Source: Clostridia bacterium
Lineage (GTDB): Bacteria; Bacillota; Clostridia; Christensenellales; Aristaeellaceae
Reading direction: 5' to 3'
Assembly (NCBI GenBank): GCA_017509255.1
Contig: JAFWQA010000001.1
Span: forward strand, 1 to 64,000
DNA: 64,000 bases
The translations under genes were made by a program, and so were the position numbers. Below, one piece after another: positions 7,951 to 16,141 of the stretch. The notes below the pieces were generated by a model that saw only the letters and a program-made list of their open reading frames with translations, was not told the DNA's origin and ran no database searches. The first letter of the stretch is position 1; each line of letters starts with the position of its first letter.

Positions 7951-9264
7951 GTGGCATATTCCGTCGGCGCCGTATCTCTCGGATGCAACAAGAACCGGGT
8001 AGACACCGAATCCGCACTCGGCCTGTTAAAGGAGCGCGGCTTCAGGATCACCTCCGATCCGGCAAATGCCGATATTCTGATGGTCAATACCTGCGGTTTT
8101 ATCGAATCCGCCAAGGAAGAATCCATCGATACCATTCTGGAAATGGCGGAATATAAAAAGACCGGACGCTGCCGTCTGCTGGTCGTCACCGGCTGCCTTG
8201 CACAGAGATATGAAAAGGAGCTGCTGAAGGAACTGCCGGAGATCGATCTTCTTCTGGGCGTCAATCAATACGGCCGCCTTGTGGATGCCATTGAAAAGTC
8301 CATGACAGGCGCCCGGCTGAGCTTCTGTGACGATGACGGCTCCTATTTTGAACAGCGCCGTGTGCTTACCACTCCTTCCTATACCGCATATACGCGGATC
8401 GGGGAGGGCTGTTCCAACCGCTGCACCTTCTGCGCGATCCCCCTGATCCGCGGCAATTACCGCAGCAGAGAGGAAAACGCGATCCTTCAGGAAATCCGCC
8501 TGCTTGCCGGGCAGGGCGTCCGGGAGCATATCCTTGTCGCTCAGGATACCACCCGGTGGGGAACGGACGGCGGCGGGCATTCCCGGCTTCCCTCCCTGAT
8601 GAAAAAGGTCAGCGAGATCCCGGGTGTTGAATGGCTCCGCGTGCTTTACTGCTATCCGGATGAAACCGGCAGCGAGCTTCTGGACGTCCTGGCAGGAACG
8701 CCGAATATCTGTCCGTATCTGGATATTCCTGTCCAGCATATCAATCCCGATATCCTGAAAAGGATGCGCCGCCGCGGCACCAGAGAGGATATCCTCCGCT
8801 GCGTCCGGGGAGCAAAAAGCAGAAACCTGACTCTGCGAACCAGCCTGATCGTCGGTTTTCCGGGAGAAACGGAGGACCAGTTCAAAGAGCTGATGGATTT
8901 CGTGGAGGAAGCCGAATTCGACCGGATGGGCGCCTTTATGTATTCCGCGGAAGAAGGCACTCCCGCAGCGAAAATGCCGGATCAGATTCCGGAAGAAATC
9001 AAACAGGAACGCTTTGACCGGCTGATGAGGCTGCAAAGCCGTATTTCCCTGAAAAAAAACCGTCTGCGCGTCGGCTCCACGGAAAAGGTACTGATCACCG
9101 ACCGGAATGAAGAGGGCATGTATCTCGGCCGCAGTATGCGTGAGGCACCGGAAACGGACGGGGAAATCGTTTTTACCTGTTCAGAAGGCTCGCCGGTCCC
9201 CGGCTCCTTTATTCCTGTGAAAATAACCGGAGCCCGTACCTACGATCTGACAGGTGAAGCCTGA
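7951..9264 (+). CDS. rimO: Ribosomal protein S12 methylthiotransferase RimO
   Basis: A 437-residue radical SAM enzyme that adds a methylthio group to an aspartate of ribosomal protein S12. The N-terminal UPF0004 domain holds the three Cys of its own 4Fe-4S cluster (VSLGCNKNRVD, NTCGF, TGCLAQRY). The radical SAM CxxxCxxC is in EGCSNRCTFCAIPLIRG near residue 150. A TRAM-like RNA-binding domain ends the protein. The NKNRVDTE start and the absence of MiaB-specific features favour RimO over MiaB. The GTG at 7951 fits best: an AAGGGGGG site lies about 9 bases upstream, whereas an in-frame GTG at 7930 overlaps that site. pgsA follows after 41 bases, probably co-transcribed. Confidence 0.93.
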   Translation: MAYSVGAVSLGCNKNRVDTESALGLLKERGFRITSDPANADILMVNTCGFIESAKEESIDTILEMAEYKKTGRCRLLVVTGCLAQRYEKELLKELPEIDLLLGVNQYGRLVDAIEKSMTGARLSFCDDDGSYFEQRRVLTTPSYTAYTRIGEGCSNRCTFCAIPLIRGNYRSREENAILQEIRLLAGQGVREHILVAQDTTRWGTDGGGHSRLPSLMKKVSEIPGVEWLRVLYCYPDETGSELLDVLAGTPNICPYLDIPVQHINPDILKRMRRRGTREDILRCVRGAKSRNLTLRTSLIVGFPGETEDQFKELMDFVEEAEFDRMGAFMYSAEEGTPAAKMPDQIPEEIKQERFDRLMRLQSRISLKKNRLRVGSTEKVLITDRNEEGMYLGRSMREAPETDGEIVFTCSEGSPVPGSFIPVKITGARTYDLTGEA

Positions 9265-9305
9265 ATTACCTTAAAAAACGGGCATATGCCAGCAAGGAGC
9301 ATGCA

Positions 9306-9833
9306 GTGAATACGCCAAATAAGCTGAGTCTGATCAGAATCGGATGCATTCCTCTGATCGTCCTGATGATGTCTCTTTCCGAGCCGTGGTGCCGGTGGGC
9401 TGCTGTTTTTCTTTTCGCGTTTGCTTCCTTTACTGATTTTCTGGACGGTCATCTTGCCCGGAAACACAACCTGATCACAGACTTCGGTAAATTTATCGAT
9501 CCCGTCGCGGATAAGCTTCTCGTTCTTTCCACCTTCATTATGCTTTCAGATCAGAAGCTTTTGCCCGCCTGGTTCATTATCGTTATTCTTGCCCGTGAGC
9601 TGGCGGTAGACGGATTAAGGCTTGTGGCAATGACAAAAAATCTTGTTATTGCCGCCGGTCCCTTCGGTAAAATCAAAACCTTCAGCCAGATGCTCCTGAT
9701 CCTGTACCTGATGGTTTTCCGGCTTCCGTTCAGCCACTGGCTCACCCTTGTTTTTGCTGTATGGGTCCTTTTTGCGACCGTATACAGCGGAATCGATTAT
9801 TTTCTGAAAAACCGTTCCGTATTTGCTTCCTGA
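9306..9833 (+). CDS. pgsA: CDP-diacylglycerol-glycerol-3-phosphate 3-phosphatidyltransferase
   Basis: A 175-residue integral membrane enzyme that makes phosphatidylglycerophosphate, the committed step to phosphatidylglycerol. The CDP-alcohol phosphotransferase signature is complete: DGHLAR, then eight residues later GKFIDPVADK. About five hydrophobic segments span the protein, normal for the family. The start is GTG at 9306 with AAGGAG six bases upstream; the ATG at 9301 is out of frame and stops at once. It lies directly before the DnaA-box region and dnaN, where dnaA would normally be expected. Confidence 0.93.
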   Translation: MNTPNKLSLIRIGCIPLIVLMMSLSEPWCRWAAVFLFAFASFTDFLDGHLARKHNLITDFGKFIDPVADKLLVLSTFIMLSDQKLLPAWFIIVILARELAVDGLRLVAMTKNLVIAAGPFGKIKTFSQMLLILYLMVFRLPFSHWLTLVFAVWVLFATVYSGIDYFLKNRSVFAS

Positions 9834-9838
9834 AAGGG

Positions 9839-10140
9839 TTTTCCACAGTTTTCTTTTTCACAGCCTGTGAATTCTGTGAAATCGTTGGATTATTTTTCCG
9901 GTTTTCCGATTTTATCATTCCCGGCTTTTTCTGATTTAATTTTTTTGGACCCGAAAAAAGGGTTTTCAGGAACGGGAATGGAAGATTAACAGGACAGGCT
10001 GTTAATAAATCGGGACTTTTCCACAATGTTTTTTTTCCTGCAAAAGACCGATTTTCAGGCATTCGCAGTTTTTTCCACAGTTTTTACAGCCACTGCTACG
10101 ACAACGGCTTTTATAATATATTTCATATTATTATTGTCGT
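9839..10140 (+). other. Noncoding region with three DnaA-box-like sites and an A+T-rich tract (candidate oriC part)
   Basis: This 340-base gap between pgsA and dnaN has no gene. It holds three identical TTTTCCACA nonamers in the same orientation (9839-9847, 10017-10025, 10071-10079), each one base away from the DnaA box TTATCCACA, plus a weaker TTTTTCACA at 9854. An almost pure A/T tract (about 10109-10137) follows the last box and could be the unwinding element. It also contains TATAAT at 10112-10117, a possible -10 for dnaN. Boxes next to an A+T-rich tract upstream of dnaN match the usual anatomy of Firmicutes oriC. Confidence 0.65.
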
Positions 10141-10173
10141 CATCTATGACCGACGGAAAGACGAGGAATCTGT

Positions 10174-11289
10174 ATGATATTTACCATGAATACCCAGGAC
10201 CTTCTTGAAGGTCTGAATACCGTCACAAGAGCTCTTTCTCCGAGGCCGGCGAAACAGATCCTGGAAGGGGTCCTTTTGGATGCAGGGGAAAACAGAATAA
10301 CCCTGACCTGCTCGGACGGAGCTCTTTCCATTGAGTATACGAATATAGCGGATGTACAGGAAGAAGGCCAGGCAGTTCTTCCGGGAAGGCTTTTTACGGA
10401 GCTGATCAGAAAACTTCCCCAGGGTTCCGTAACGGTAAACGTTTCTGACGGACATCTGGCAAACATCCGCTGCGGAAAAAGCAGAAGCAACCTTTCTGTT
10501 ATGAACGCGGCGGAATATCCGGACATCGTGCAGCTGTCTTCGGGTTCTGTGATCAAAATCCCTCAGAATAAATTCAGGGACATGATCAGCCATGTGATTT
10601 TTGCCATCGCTACCGATGAAAGCAGACAGATTTTAACCGGCTGCCTTCTGGAGGTCAGCCGCAGCGAGGCGCGGCTGGTAGCTCTTGACGGTTTCAGGCT
10701 TGCCATGCAGAAGCTGTTCCAGCCCTTTGAACTGCCGGACGGAAAGGACGTTGTAAAAGCGATCATTCCCGGAAAAGTACTCGGGGAGCTTTCCAAGATC
10801 CTTCAGGATGACGAGGATTTCTGCACCATGCTGATCGACCGGAACAGAATGCAGTGCACCTTCGGAAATATCCGGCTTTCATCTGTTCTGCTGGCGGGAG
10901 AATATATCGATTACCGCAGGATCATTCCCACAGAGTTCAGAACCGAAGCAAAAGCCAACAGGATGGCGGTACAGGACGCTATTGACCGTGCCAGCCTGAT
11001 GGCCAGGGAAGGAAAGAACAATCTGATCCGTATGAGCTTCAGGGAAGATACGCTGAAAATCACTTCCAATGCGGAGCTCGGTGACGTGGAGGAAGAAACG
11101 GACGCCTCGCTGAACGGGGATCCGATCGAGATCGCATTCAACGCAAAATACATTATTGACGTGATCCGAAATGTATCGGAAGAAGATTTGTACATGAAAT
11201 TTAATACAAATGTGAGTCCCTGCGTAGTTGTTCCCCAGACAGGAGATTCCTTTACCTATCTGATTCTTCCTGTGCGTGTATTTCAATAA
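10174..11289 (+). CDS. dnaN: DNA polymerase III beta subunit (sliding clamp)
   Basis: The 371-residue protein is the ring clamp that tethers the replicative polymerase. It shows the three-fold repeated clamp architecture, beginning with MIFTMNTQDLLEGLNTVTRALS and carrying conserved ILTGCLLE and LVALDGFRLA in domain 2. It ends in YLILPVRVF, matching the conserved clamp C-terminus that lines the partner-binding pocket. A GAGGA site lies upstream of the ATG. recF follows after 52 bases, the ancestral order, but the S4-domain gene yaaA often found between them is missing, and so is dnaA upstream. Confidence 0.97.
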   Translation: MIFTMNTQDLLEGLNTVTRALSPRPAKQILEGVLLDAGENRITLTCSDGALSIEYTNIADVQEEGQAVLPGRLFTELIRKLPQGSVTVNVSDGHLANIRCGKSRSNLSVMNAAEYPDIVQLSSGSVIKIPQNKFRDMISHVIFAIATDESRQILTGCLLEVSRSEARLVALDGFRLAMQKLFQPFELPDGKDVVKAIIPGKVLGELSKILQDDEDFCTMLIDRNRMQCTFGNIRLSSVLLAGEYIDYRRIIPTEFRTEAKANRMAVQDAIDRASLMAREGKNNLIRMSFREDTLKITSNAELGDVEEETDASLNGDPIEIAFNAKYIIDVIRNVSEEDLYMKFNTNVSPCVVVPQTGDSFTYLILPVRVFQ

Positions 11290-11306
11290 CTTTTTCGGAA
11301 GGAAAT

Positions 11307-11334
11307 AACGGGAAAGCGGATGCTTTCCCGTTTT
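11307..11334 (+). terminator. Terminator-like hairpin between dnaN and recF
   Basis: An 11-bp perfect stem (AACGGGAAAGC / GCTTTCCCGTT) with a GGAT loop is followed by further T residues and ends only 8 bases before the recF ATG. It could terminate or attenuate dnaN transcription. No ribosome site lies between hairpin and ATG, but GGAAGG (11299-11304) sits just before the hairpin. Confidence 0.75.
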
Positions 11335-11341
11335 ATCAATC

Positions 11342-12508
11342 ATGAAGATCAGGGAAATCAATCTTGTACAGTTCCGGAATTATGAAAGACTGACGCTGCG
11401 TCCGAAGGACGGGATCAATCTTTTTTTCGGAAAAAACGGCTCAGGCAAAACCAATCTGCTTGAAGCGATCCATTACTGTGCCCTTGGAAAAAGCCACAGG
11501 ATCAATAATGATCAGAATGCCATTATGAACGGGTACAGGGAAGCATCCTGCGCGCTGGATATTCAGGGCAGGCTGTCCGGGTTTCACATCAGACTGAAGC
11601 TTCAGCCCGAGGAGGCTGTAAAAAAGAGTGTCTGGATCGATCAGAAAAAAGTCAGAAAATTTTCTGAAATGATGGGATGTTTTCAATGCGTCATTTTTTC
11701 TCCTGAGGATCTGGGGCTGATCAGGGAAGGACCAGCCGTACGCAGACGTTTTCTGGATATGATGATCAGCCAGGTCAACAGGAAATATTTTATTGCGCTT
11801 CAGCAATACCGCGCGGCAATGGAACAGAGAAACGCCATTCTCAGGTTATGCAGGCAGACCGGCAGAAAACCGGATCCGGCGGTGGAGGATTTTGAAGCCA
11901 TCATGGTTTCTTCCGCAATGACCGTTACGGAGGAAAGAAACCGGTATGCCGGAATGCTGACGGAAAAAGCAGCAGAAACATACAGCGCGATCAGCGGTCA
12001 GGACCGTGAAGTATTCAGTATGCTTTATCATTCCTTCCTGAAGGACAGGGACGATCCTGAATCAGAATATCAGAAACAGCTGAGAGAAAGCAGAGAAGAT
12101 GATATCCGGCAGGGGATCACCACATGCGGTCCCCACAGGGATGATCTTGTTTTTATGCTGAACCGACGGAATATGAAGCTGTATTCTTCCCAGGGACAGA
12201 TCCGGACGGCTGCCCTCGGGATCAAGCTCTCCCAGCTGAATATCCTGCAGGAGATCAGCGGGGACAGTCCGGTCCTGTTACTGGATGATGTAATGAGTGA
12301 ACTTGATAAAGGCAGAAGAATGAGGCTTCTTGAAAAGATCGGGAACACACAGACCTTTATCACATGCTCAGATGAAAGCGATCTGGATGAATTCAGTGAA
12401 AGCAGGGTTTATGACGTTTATTCAGAAGACGGAAAGGGATATATCCGTGAAACCGGCATGAAACAGGAAACAGAAACGGAACAAATAACTGATCCTGATT
12501 TTACATAA
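11342..12508 (+). CDS. recF: DNA replication and repair protein RecF
   Basis: A 388-residue SMC-like ATPase that helps load RecA at gapped DNA. Walker A is GKNGSGKT near residue 31, preceded by the typical VQFRNYERLTL start. The signature and Walker B region near the C-terminus reads VLLLDDVMSELD, with the D-loop Asp present. The length is slightly above the usual 360-375, owing to a Glu/Thr-rich tail of about 15 residues. The ATG has no clear ribosome site directly upstream because of the hairpin. A parS site and addA follow. Confidence 0.96.
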   Translation: MKIREINLVQFRNYERLTLRPKDGINLFFGKNGSGKTNLLEAIHYCALGKSHRINNDQNAIMNGYREASCALDIQGRLSGFHIRLKLQPEEAVKKSVWIDQKKVRKFSEMMGCFQCVIFSPEDLGLIREGPAVRRRFLDMMISQVNRKYFIALQQYRAAMEQRNAILRLCRQTGRKPDPAVEDFEAIMVSSAMTVTEERNRYAGMLTEKAAETYSAISGQDREVFSMLYHSFLKDRDDPESEYQKQLRESREDDIRQGITTCGPHRDDLVFMLNRRNMKLYSSQGQIRTAALGIKLSQLNILQEISGDSPVLLLDDVMSELDKGRRMRLLEKIGNTQTFITCSDESDLDEFSESRVYDVYSEDGKGYIRETGMKQETETEQITDPDFT

Positions 12509-12514
12509 AAAGAA

Positions 12515-12530
12515 TGTTTCACGTGAAACA
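12515..12530. promoter_or_regulatory. parS chromosome-partitioning site 1
   Basis: The 16-base palindrome TGTTTCACGTGAAACA matches the bacterial parS consensus bound by ParB (Spo0J) at every position. It fills most of the recF-addA gap. Confidence 0.95.
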
Positions 12531-12551
12531 ATGATTGATCGGGAGGAAAAA

Positions 12552-15500
12552 ATGCCAGTCTGGACGGACGATCAGCTGAGAGTCATTCATTCCGGAGCAA
12601 AGGAGATTCTTTGCGCGGCTGCCGCCGGAAGCGGGAAAACAGCCGTTCTGGTAGAAAGAATCGTCAGGCTGATATCAGAGGGAGCCGACCCGGAAGAGTT
12701 TCTTGTCGTAACCTTTACCAACGCCGCAGCGGCGGAAATGAAGGAAAAGATCAGAAACAGACTTCTTGCAGACCGGAAGAAACCGGAGATCAGGAACGCT
12801 CTGGATAAAATAGAATATATGCAGGTTTCCACAATCCATTCCTTCTGCCAGAAACTCATCAGGGATCAGTTTCAGTTTCTTGAGCTGGATCCGTTTTTTC
12901 AGATCTGCGATACAAGCCAGAGAAAACAGCTTTTCCACGATGCCTTCAGGGAAGCCTGCGAGCAGCTGCAGAAAGAGCAGGATCAGGATTTTTTATTCTA
13001 TAAAAAAATGTTTTCGGTGCAAAAAGCGGAAGAAACGGCAGAAGAAGTATACCGATATATCATGTCACTTGCCCATCCGTATGACTGGCTGGAAAAAGCA
13101 GTCCGATCCGTACCTGTGAATATGGACCAGGATCATCCGTGGTTCCGGACCGTGATCCTGATGGTACGGGAAAAAATGAATAAAGCGGAAATGATCCTGA
13201 ACAGGCTCTATAAAATGCTTCAGGAAAATTCTGTTCCTGACGGTTACCGGGAGATCTGGAAAGAGGACTGTGAATTGTTTCACGTGAAACAACGGTATAT
13301 TGAAGCCCCGGGAGGAAAAATGGAGAAAGCTTCTTTTACAGAGCTGCCCAGAAAAAGACTTTCCGGGGAAGAAGCGGAATGGCGGGACAGATACAAACCG
13401 GAAAGGGAAGCGTTTCGAAAGCTGATCGGGGAAACAGACGACCTTCTGATGGCAGACCCGGAAAAACTGAAGAAGGAATTCCGGACGGTCAGAGATGAAC
13501 TGAGGGGACTCGGAAAGCTGACCGCATATACGGGAAAGATATTCCGCGAAAAGAAAAGACAAAAAAACCTGGTTGATTTCACGGATCTGGAGCATGAAGC
13601 GGTCTGTGTTCTTTCTGATGATAAGTGCAGAGAATCGCTTCAGAAAACATATCGGTATATTTTTGTGGATGAATGCCAGGACGTGTCTGCCGTACAGGAT
13701 GAAATTATCCGGCTTCTTCATTCTTCGGAAAACAGCCTTTTTATGGTGGGAGACGTAAAGCAGAGCATCTACAGATTCAGGCTGGCGGATCCTACGCTGT
13801 TTCTGGAAAGAATGAGGGAATATACCGCAACCGCGTCAGACAACAGGGAATGTATATATCTTCGGGCCAATTTCCGTTCACGTCCGGAAATCCTTCAGAC
13901 AACGAATACCGTTTTCCGGTCTGTGATGAAAGAAAGCGTAACGGAGCTGGATTACACAGAACGGGAAGAGCTTGTTCCCGGAAGGATCACATCGGGCCGC
14001 GAACCGGTTTTTGTTGATATTCTCTGTAATGACAGTGATGACGGATATTCCGTACTGTCCGCAACAGCGGATCATATCGCATCGCAAATAGGAATATTGC
14101 GCGGGGAGGAAAAGGAAAAGGGAAAAAAATACGAGTACAGGGACTGCGTGATCCTGATGCCCGCTGTCAAAGGAGACGGGCAGAGGCTGGCAGAGCTTCT
14201 CCGGCTCAGAAATATTCCGGTCTTTTTTGACGGTGACGCGGAATACTATCAGATGCCGGAAATACTGAGCGTCCGCGCGCTGCTGGAACTGATAGAAAAT
14301 CCGACTATGGATATTTCACTGATGTCCGTGCTCAGGGAAGTGCCATTTTGTTTTACGGAAAAAGAACTGAGCATGATCAGGCTGAAGCTTCCGGACAAAA
14401 ATATTCCCTTCTGTGCCGCCTTTGCCGAGTGCAGCAGGGAAAAGTCCGAATTCGGAGAAAGGTGCAAAGCGGTTCTGGAAAGGCTGCATCTGTGGCATTC
14501 CGTATCGGAGAGCATGAATCTGAGTGATTTCTTATGGTACCTGTATCAGGAAACGGGCTTATACTATGTCTGCGCATCGGAAACGGACGGAGCGGCAAGG
14601 CAGGCAAATCTGCGTATGCTTTGCGATCAGGCGGTCAAAGCGGAACAGAGAGGGATCCTGACGGTCAGAGATTTTCTTTCCTATATGCAGAGCCAGCAGG
14701 TATCCGGCGATCAGAGAAGCGCATGCCTGCTGGGGGAAAAGGATGATATGGTGCGGATCATGACCGTACATAAGAGCAAGGGGCTTCAGTTCCCTGTCGT
14801 TTTCTGCGCAGGTCTGAACAAAGCGCCCTTCGGGAAAAAGGCGGGAAACGTCAGTATTCATCAGAAGCTGGGCATATGTGTTCCCTTTAAGGATCCGGAT
14901 CACCGTATTTCGAGAAAAACGGTTGCGGATGAAATTTTCTCCTGGCAGAAAACGCGGGAGGAACGGGCGGAGAAAATCCGCCTGCTGTATGTGGCAATGA
15001 CCAGGGCTCAGGAAAAGCTGTTTATGATCATACCAAAGCAGGCGGAAGCATGCTGGTCGTTGCCGGACTGTGACTATCGGATCGTTTCGGCCGTGGATTA
15101 TACCGATTGGATTATGCCGCCGTTAAGAGATCAGGATGAAAAAAAATCCACAGGTTGTTCACAGGCTGAAAACCCTTGGAAAATAAGGACTTTCGACTGT
15201 AATCAACAAAGAATTGTGGAAAACAGCGAGGTTATCCACAACCTGTCACCGTGGCTGAATTCCGTGATTTCATCCGGTACTGTGGAGGAAATGTGGAGAA
15301 AAAAACAGGAAGAAGATCCGGGCGATTCCGTCATAAAAAGATCGGTAACTGCCCTGATCCGGACTGCCCGGGAAGAAATCGGCGAAGAGAATCCGGAGGA
15401 AACGCCGGAAAGCAAAAGAACACCCCAGATGCTTGCAAAAAGGCTGGAAAGATATGAAATACAGGAAACGCCGGAATTTATGCAGAGGAAAGGGCAGATC

Positions 15501-15989
15501 ACCGGCGCGCAGAGAGGAACGCTGATCCATCGCCTGCTTTCCGGTATCGATCTGGAGGCGCTCCGGAAAACAGAGCATTATCAGGAAGCGGTCGCTGAAG
15601 AAAAGCAGAGGATGATCCGCGAAAAAATACTTACCGCGGAGGAAGCCGCGATCATACCGGAATCGGAAACAGTCCGGTTTTTTGAAACGGATATCGGACA
15701 AAGGCTTTTAAAAGCGGACACTGTAAAACGGGAATGGAACTTTAATCTGTATCTGAAGGAAAACCGGAAAATGATCCTGCAGGGAGTTGTTGACTGCGCT
15801 TTCCGGGAGCGGGACGGCTGGGTCGTTCTGGATTATAAAACAGACGCTGTAAAATCAGGAACGGAACTGGCGGAAAGATACCGTCCCCAGCTGAAATGGT
15901 ACGGAGAAGCGCTGGAGAGGCTGACGGGTATTCCGGTATCCGGTTTATACCTTTATTCCATTCCGCTGGGAGAAGCGGTCAGGCTGTGA
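12552..15989 (+). CDS. addA: ATP-dependent helicase/nuclease subunit A
   Basis: A 1145-residue UvrD-type helicase with a C-terminal nuclease, the A subunit of AddAB, which processes double-strand breaks for recombination. The Q-motif and Walker A are in VWTDDQLRVIHSGAKEIL and AAAAGSGKTA. Helicase motif II is YIFVDECQDVS, motif III is VGDVKQSIYRFR, and motif VI is LLYVAMTRAQEKLFM. The RecB-type nuclease ends with VLDYKTDAVKS, including the catalytic Asp and Lys. ATG 12552 is preferred because GGGAGG precedes it; an ATG at 12531 abuts parS. No addB lies beside it, unlike the usual addB-addA order. The coding region carries parS site 2 and several DnaA boxes. Confidence 0.95.
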   Translation: MPVWTDDQLRVIHSGAKEILCAAAAGSGKTAVLVERIVRLISEGADPEEFLVVTFTNAAAAEMKEKIRNRLLADRKKPEIRNALDKIEYMQVSTIHSFCQKLIRDQFQFLELDPFFQICDTSQRKQLFHDAFREACEQLQKEQDQDFLFYKKMFSVQKAEETAEEVYRYIMSLAHPYDWLEKAVRSVPVNMDQDHPWFRTVILMVREKMNKAEMILNRLYKMLQENSVPDGYREIWKEDCELFHVKQRYIEAPGGKMEKASFTELPRKRLSGEEAEWRDRYKPEREAFRKLIGETDDLLMADPEKLKKEFRTVRDELRGLGKLTAYTGKIFREKKRQKNLVDFTDLEHEAVCVLSDDKCRESLQKTYRYIFVDECQDVSAVQDEIIRLLHSSENSLFMVGDVKQSIYRFRLADPTLFLERMREYTATASDNRECIYLRANFRSRPEILQTTNTVFRSVMKESVTELDYTEREELVPGRITSGREPVFVDILCNDSDDGYSVLSATADHIASQIGILRGEEKEKGKKYEYRDCVILMPAVKGDGQRLAELLRLRNIPVFFDGDAEYYQMPEILSVRALLELIENPTMDISLMSVLREVPFCFTEKELSMIRLKLPDKNIPFCAAFAECSREKSEFGERCKAVLERLHLWHSVSESMNLSDFLWYLYQETGLYYVCASETDGAARQANLRMLCDQAVKAEQRGILTVRDFLSYMQSQQVSGDQRSACLLGEKDDMVRIMTVHKSKGLQFPVVFCAGLNKAPFGKKAGNVSIHQKLGICVPFKDPDHRISRKTVADEIFSWQKTREERAEKIRLLYVAMTRAQEKLFMIIPKQAEACWSLPDCDYRIVSAVDYTDWIMPPLRDQDEKKSTGCSQAENPWKIRTFDCNQQRIVENSEVIHNLSPWLNSVISSGTVEEMWRKKQEEDPGDSVIKRSVTALIRTAREEIGEENPEETPESKRTPQMLAKRLERYEIQETPEFMQRKGQITGAQRGTLIHRLLSGIDLEALRKTEHYQEAVAEEKQRMIREKILTAEEAAIIPESETVRFFETDIGQRLLKADTVKREWNFNLYLKENRKMILQGVVDCAFRERDGWVVLDYKTDAVKSGTELAERYRPQLKWYGEALERLTGIPVSGLYLYSIPLGEAVRL
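13276..13291. promoter_or_regulatory. parS chromosome-partitioning site 2, inside addA
   Basis: A second perfect TGTTTCACGTGAAACA, extended by one more symmetric base on each side. It is read in addA as part of the codons for FHVKQ. It lies 761 bases from site 1. Confidence 0.95.
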
Positions 15990-16138
15990 ACTTATCCACA
16001 GCGAATGATCCGTTGAAAAACAAGGATTATGCATTTATACAAGAAAGAAGCCGTTGATTTTCAACGGCTTCCGGTTTTCACAGGAATTTGTGGAAAAGGT
16101 TTACGGCTTGTGGAAAACCTGTGGATAAATGTGGAAAA
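15215..16138. other. DnaA-box cluster across the end of addA and the following gap (candidate oriC part)
   Basis: Three copies of the perfect box TTATCCACA/TGTGGATAA lie at 15232-15240, 15992-16000 and 16120-16128. Four copies of TGTGGAAAA lie at 15215-15223, 16089-16097, 16109-16117 and 16130-16138. Four of these boxes are packed into 16089-16138, all in one orientation. Weaker sites lie at 15144 and 15155. This is far denser than anywhere else in the window and is the strongest single origin-like signal. Confidence 0.75.
16047..16071. terminator. Hairpin after addA
   Basis: An 11-bp perfect stem (GAAGCCGTTGA / TCAACGGCTTC) with a TTT loop lies between convergent addA and the MBL-fold gene. 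The T-tract is weak (CGGTTTTC). It sits within the DnaA-box cluster. Confidence 0.6.
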
Positions 16139-16141
16139 CAC

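Noticed and set aside
10083..10117. A full dnaN promoter with TTTACA as the -35
   Set aside because: The spacing to TATAAT is 23 bases, too long for a normal promoter; only the -10 is suggestive.
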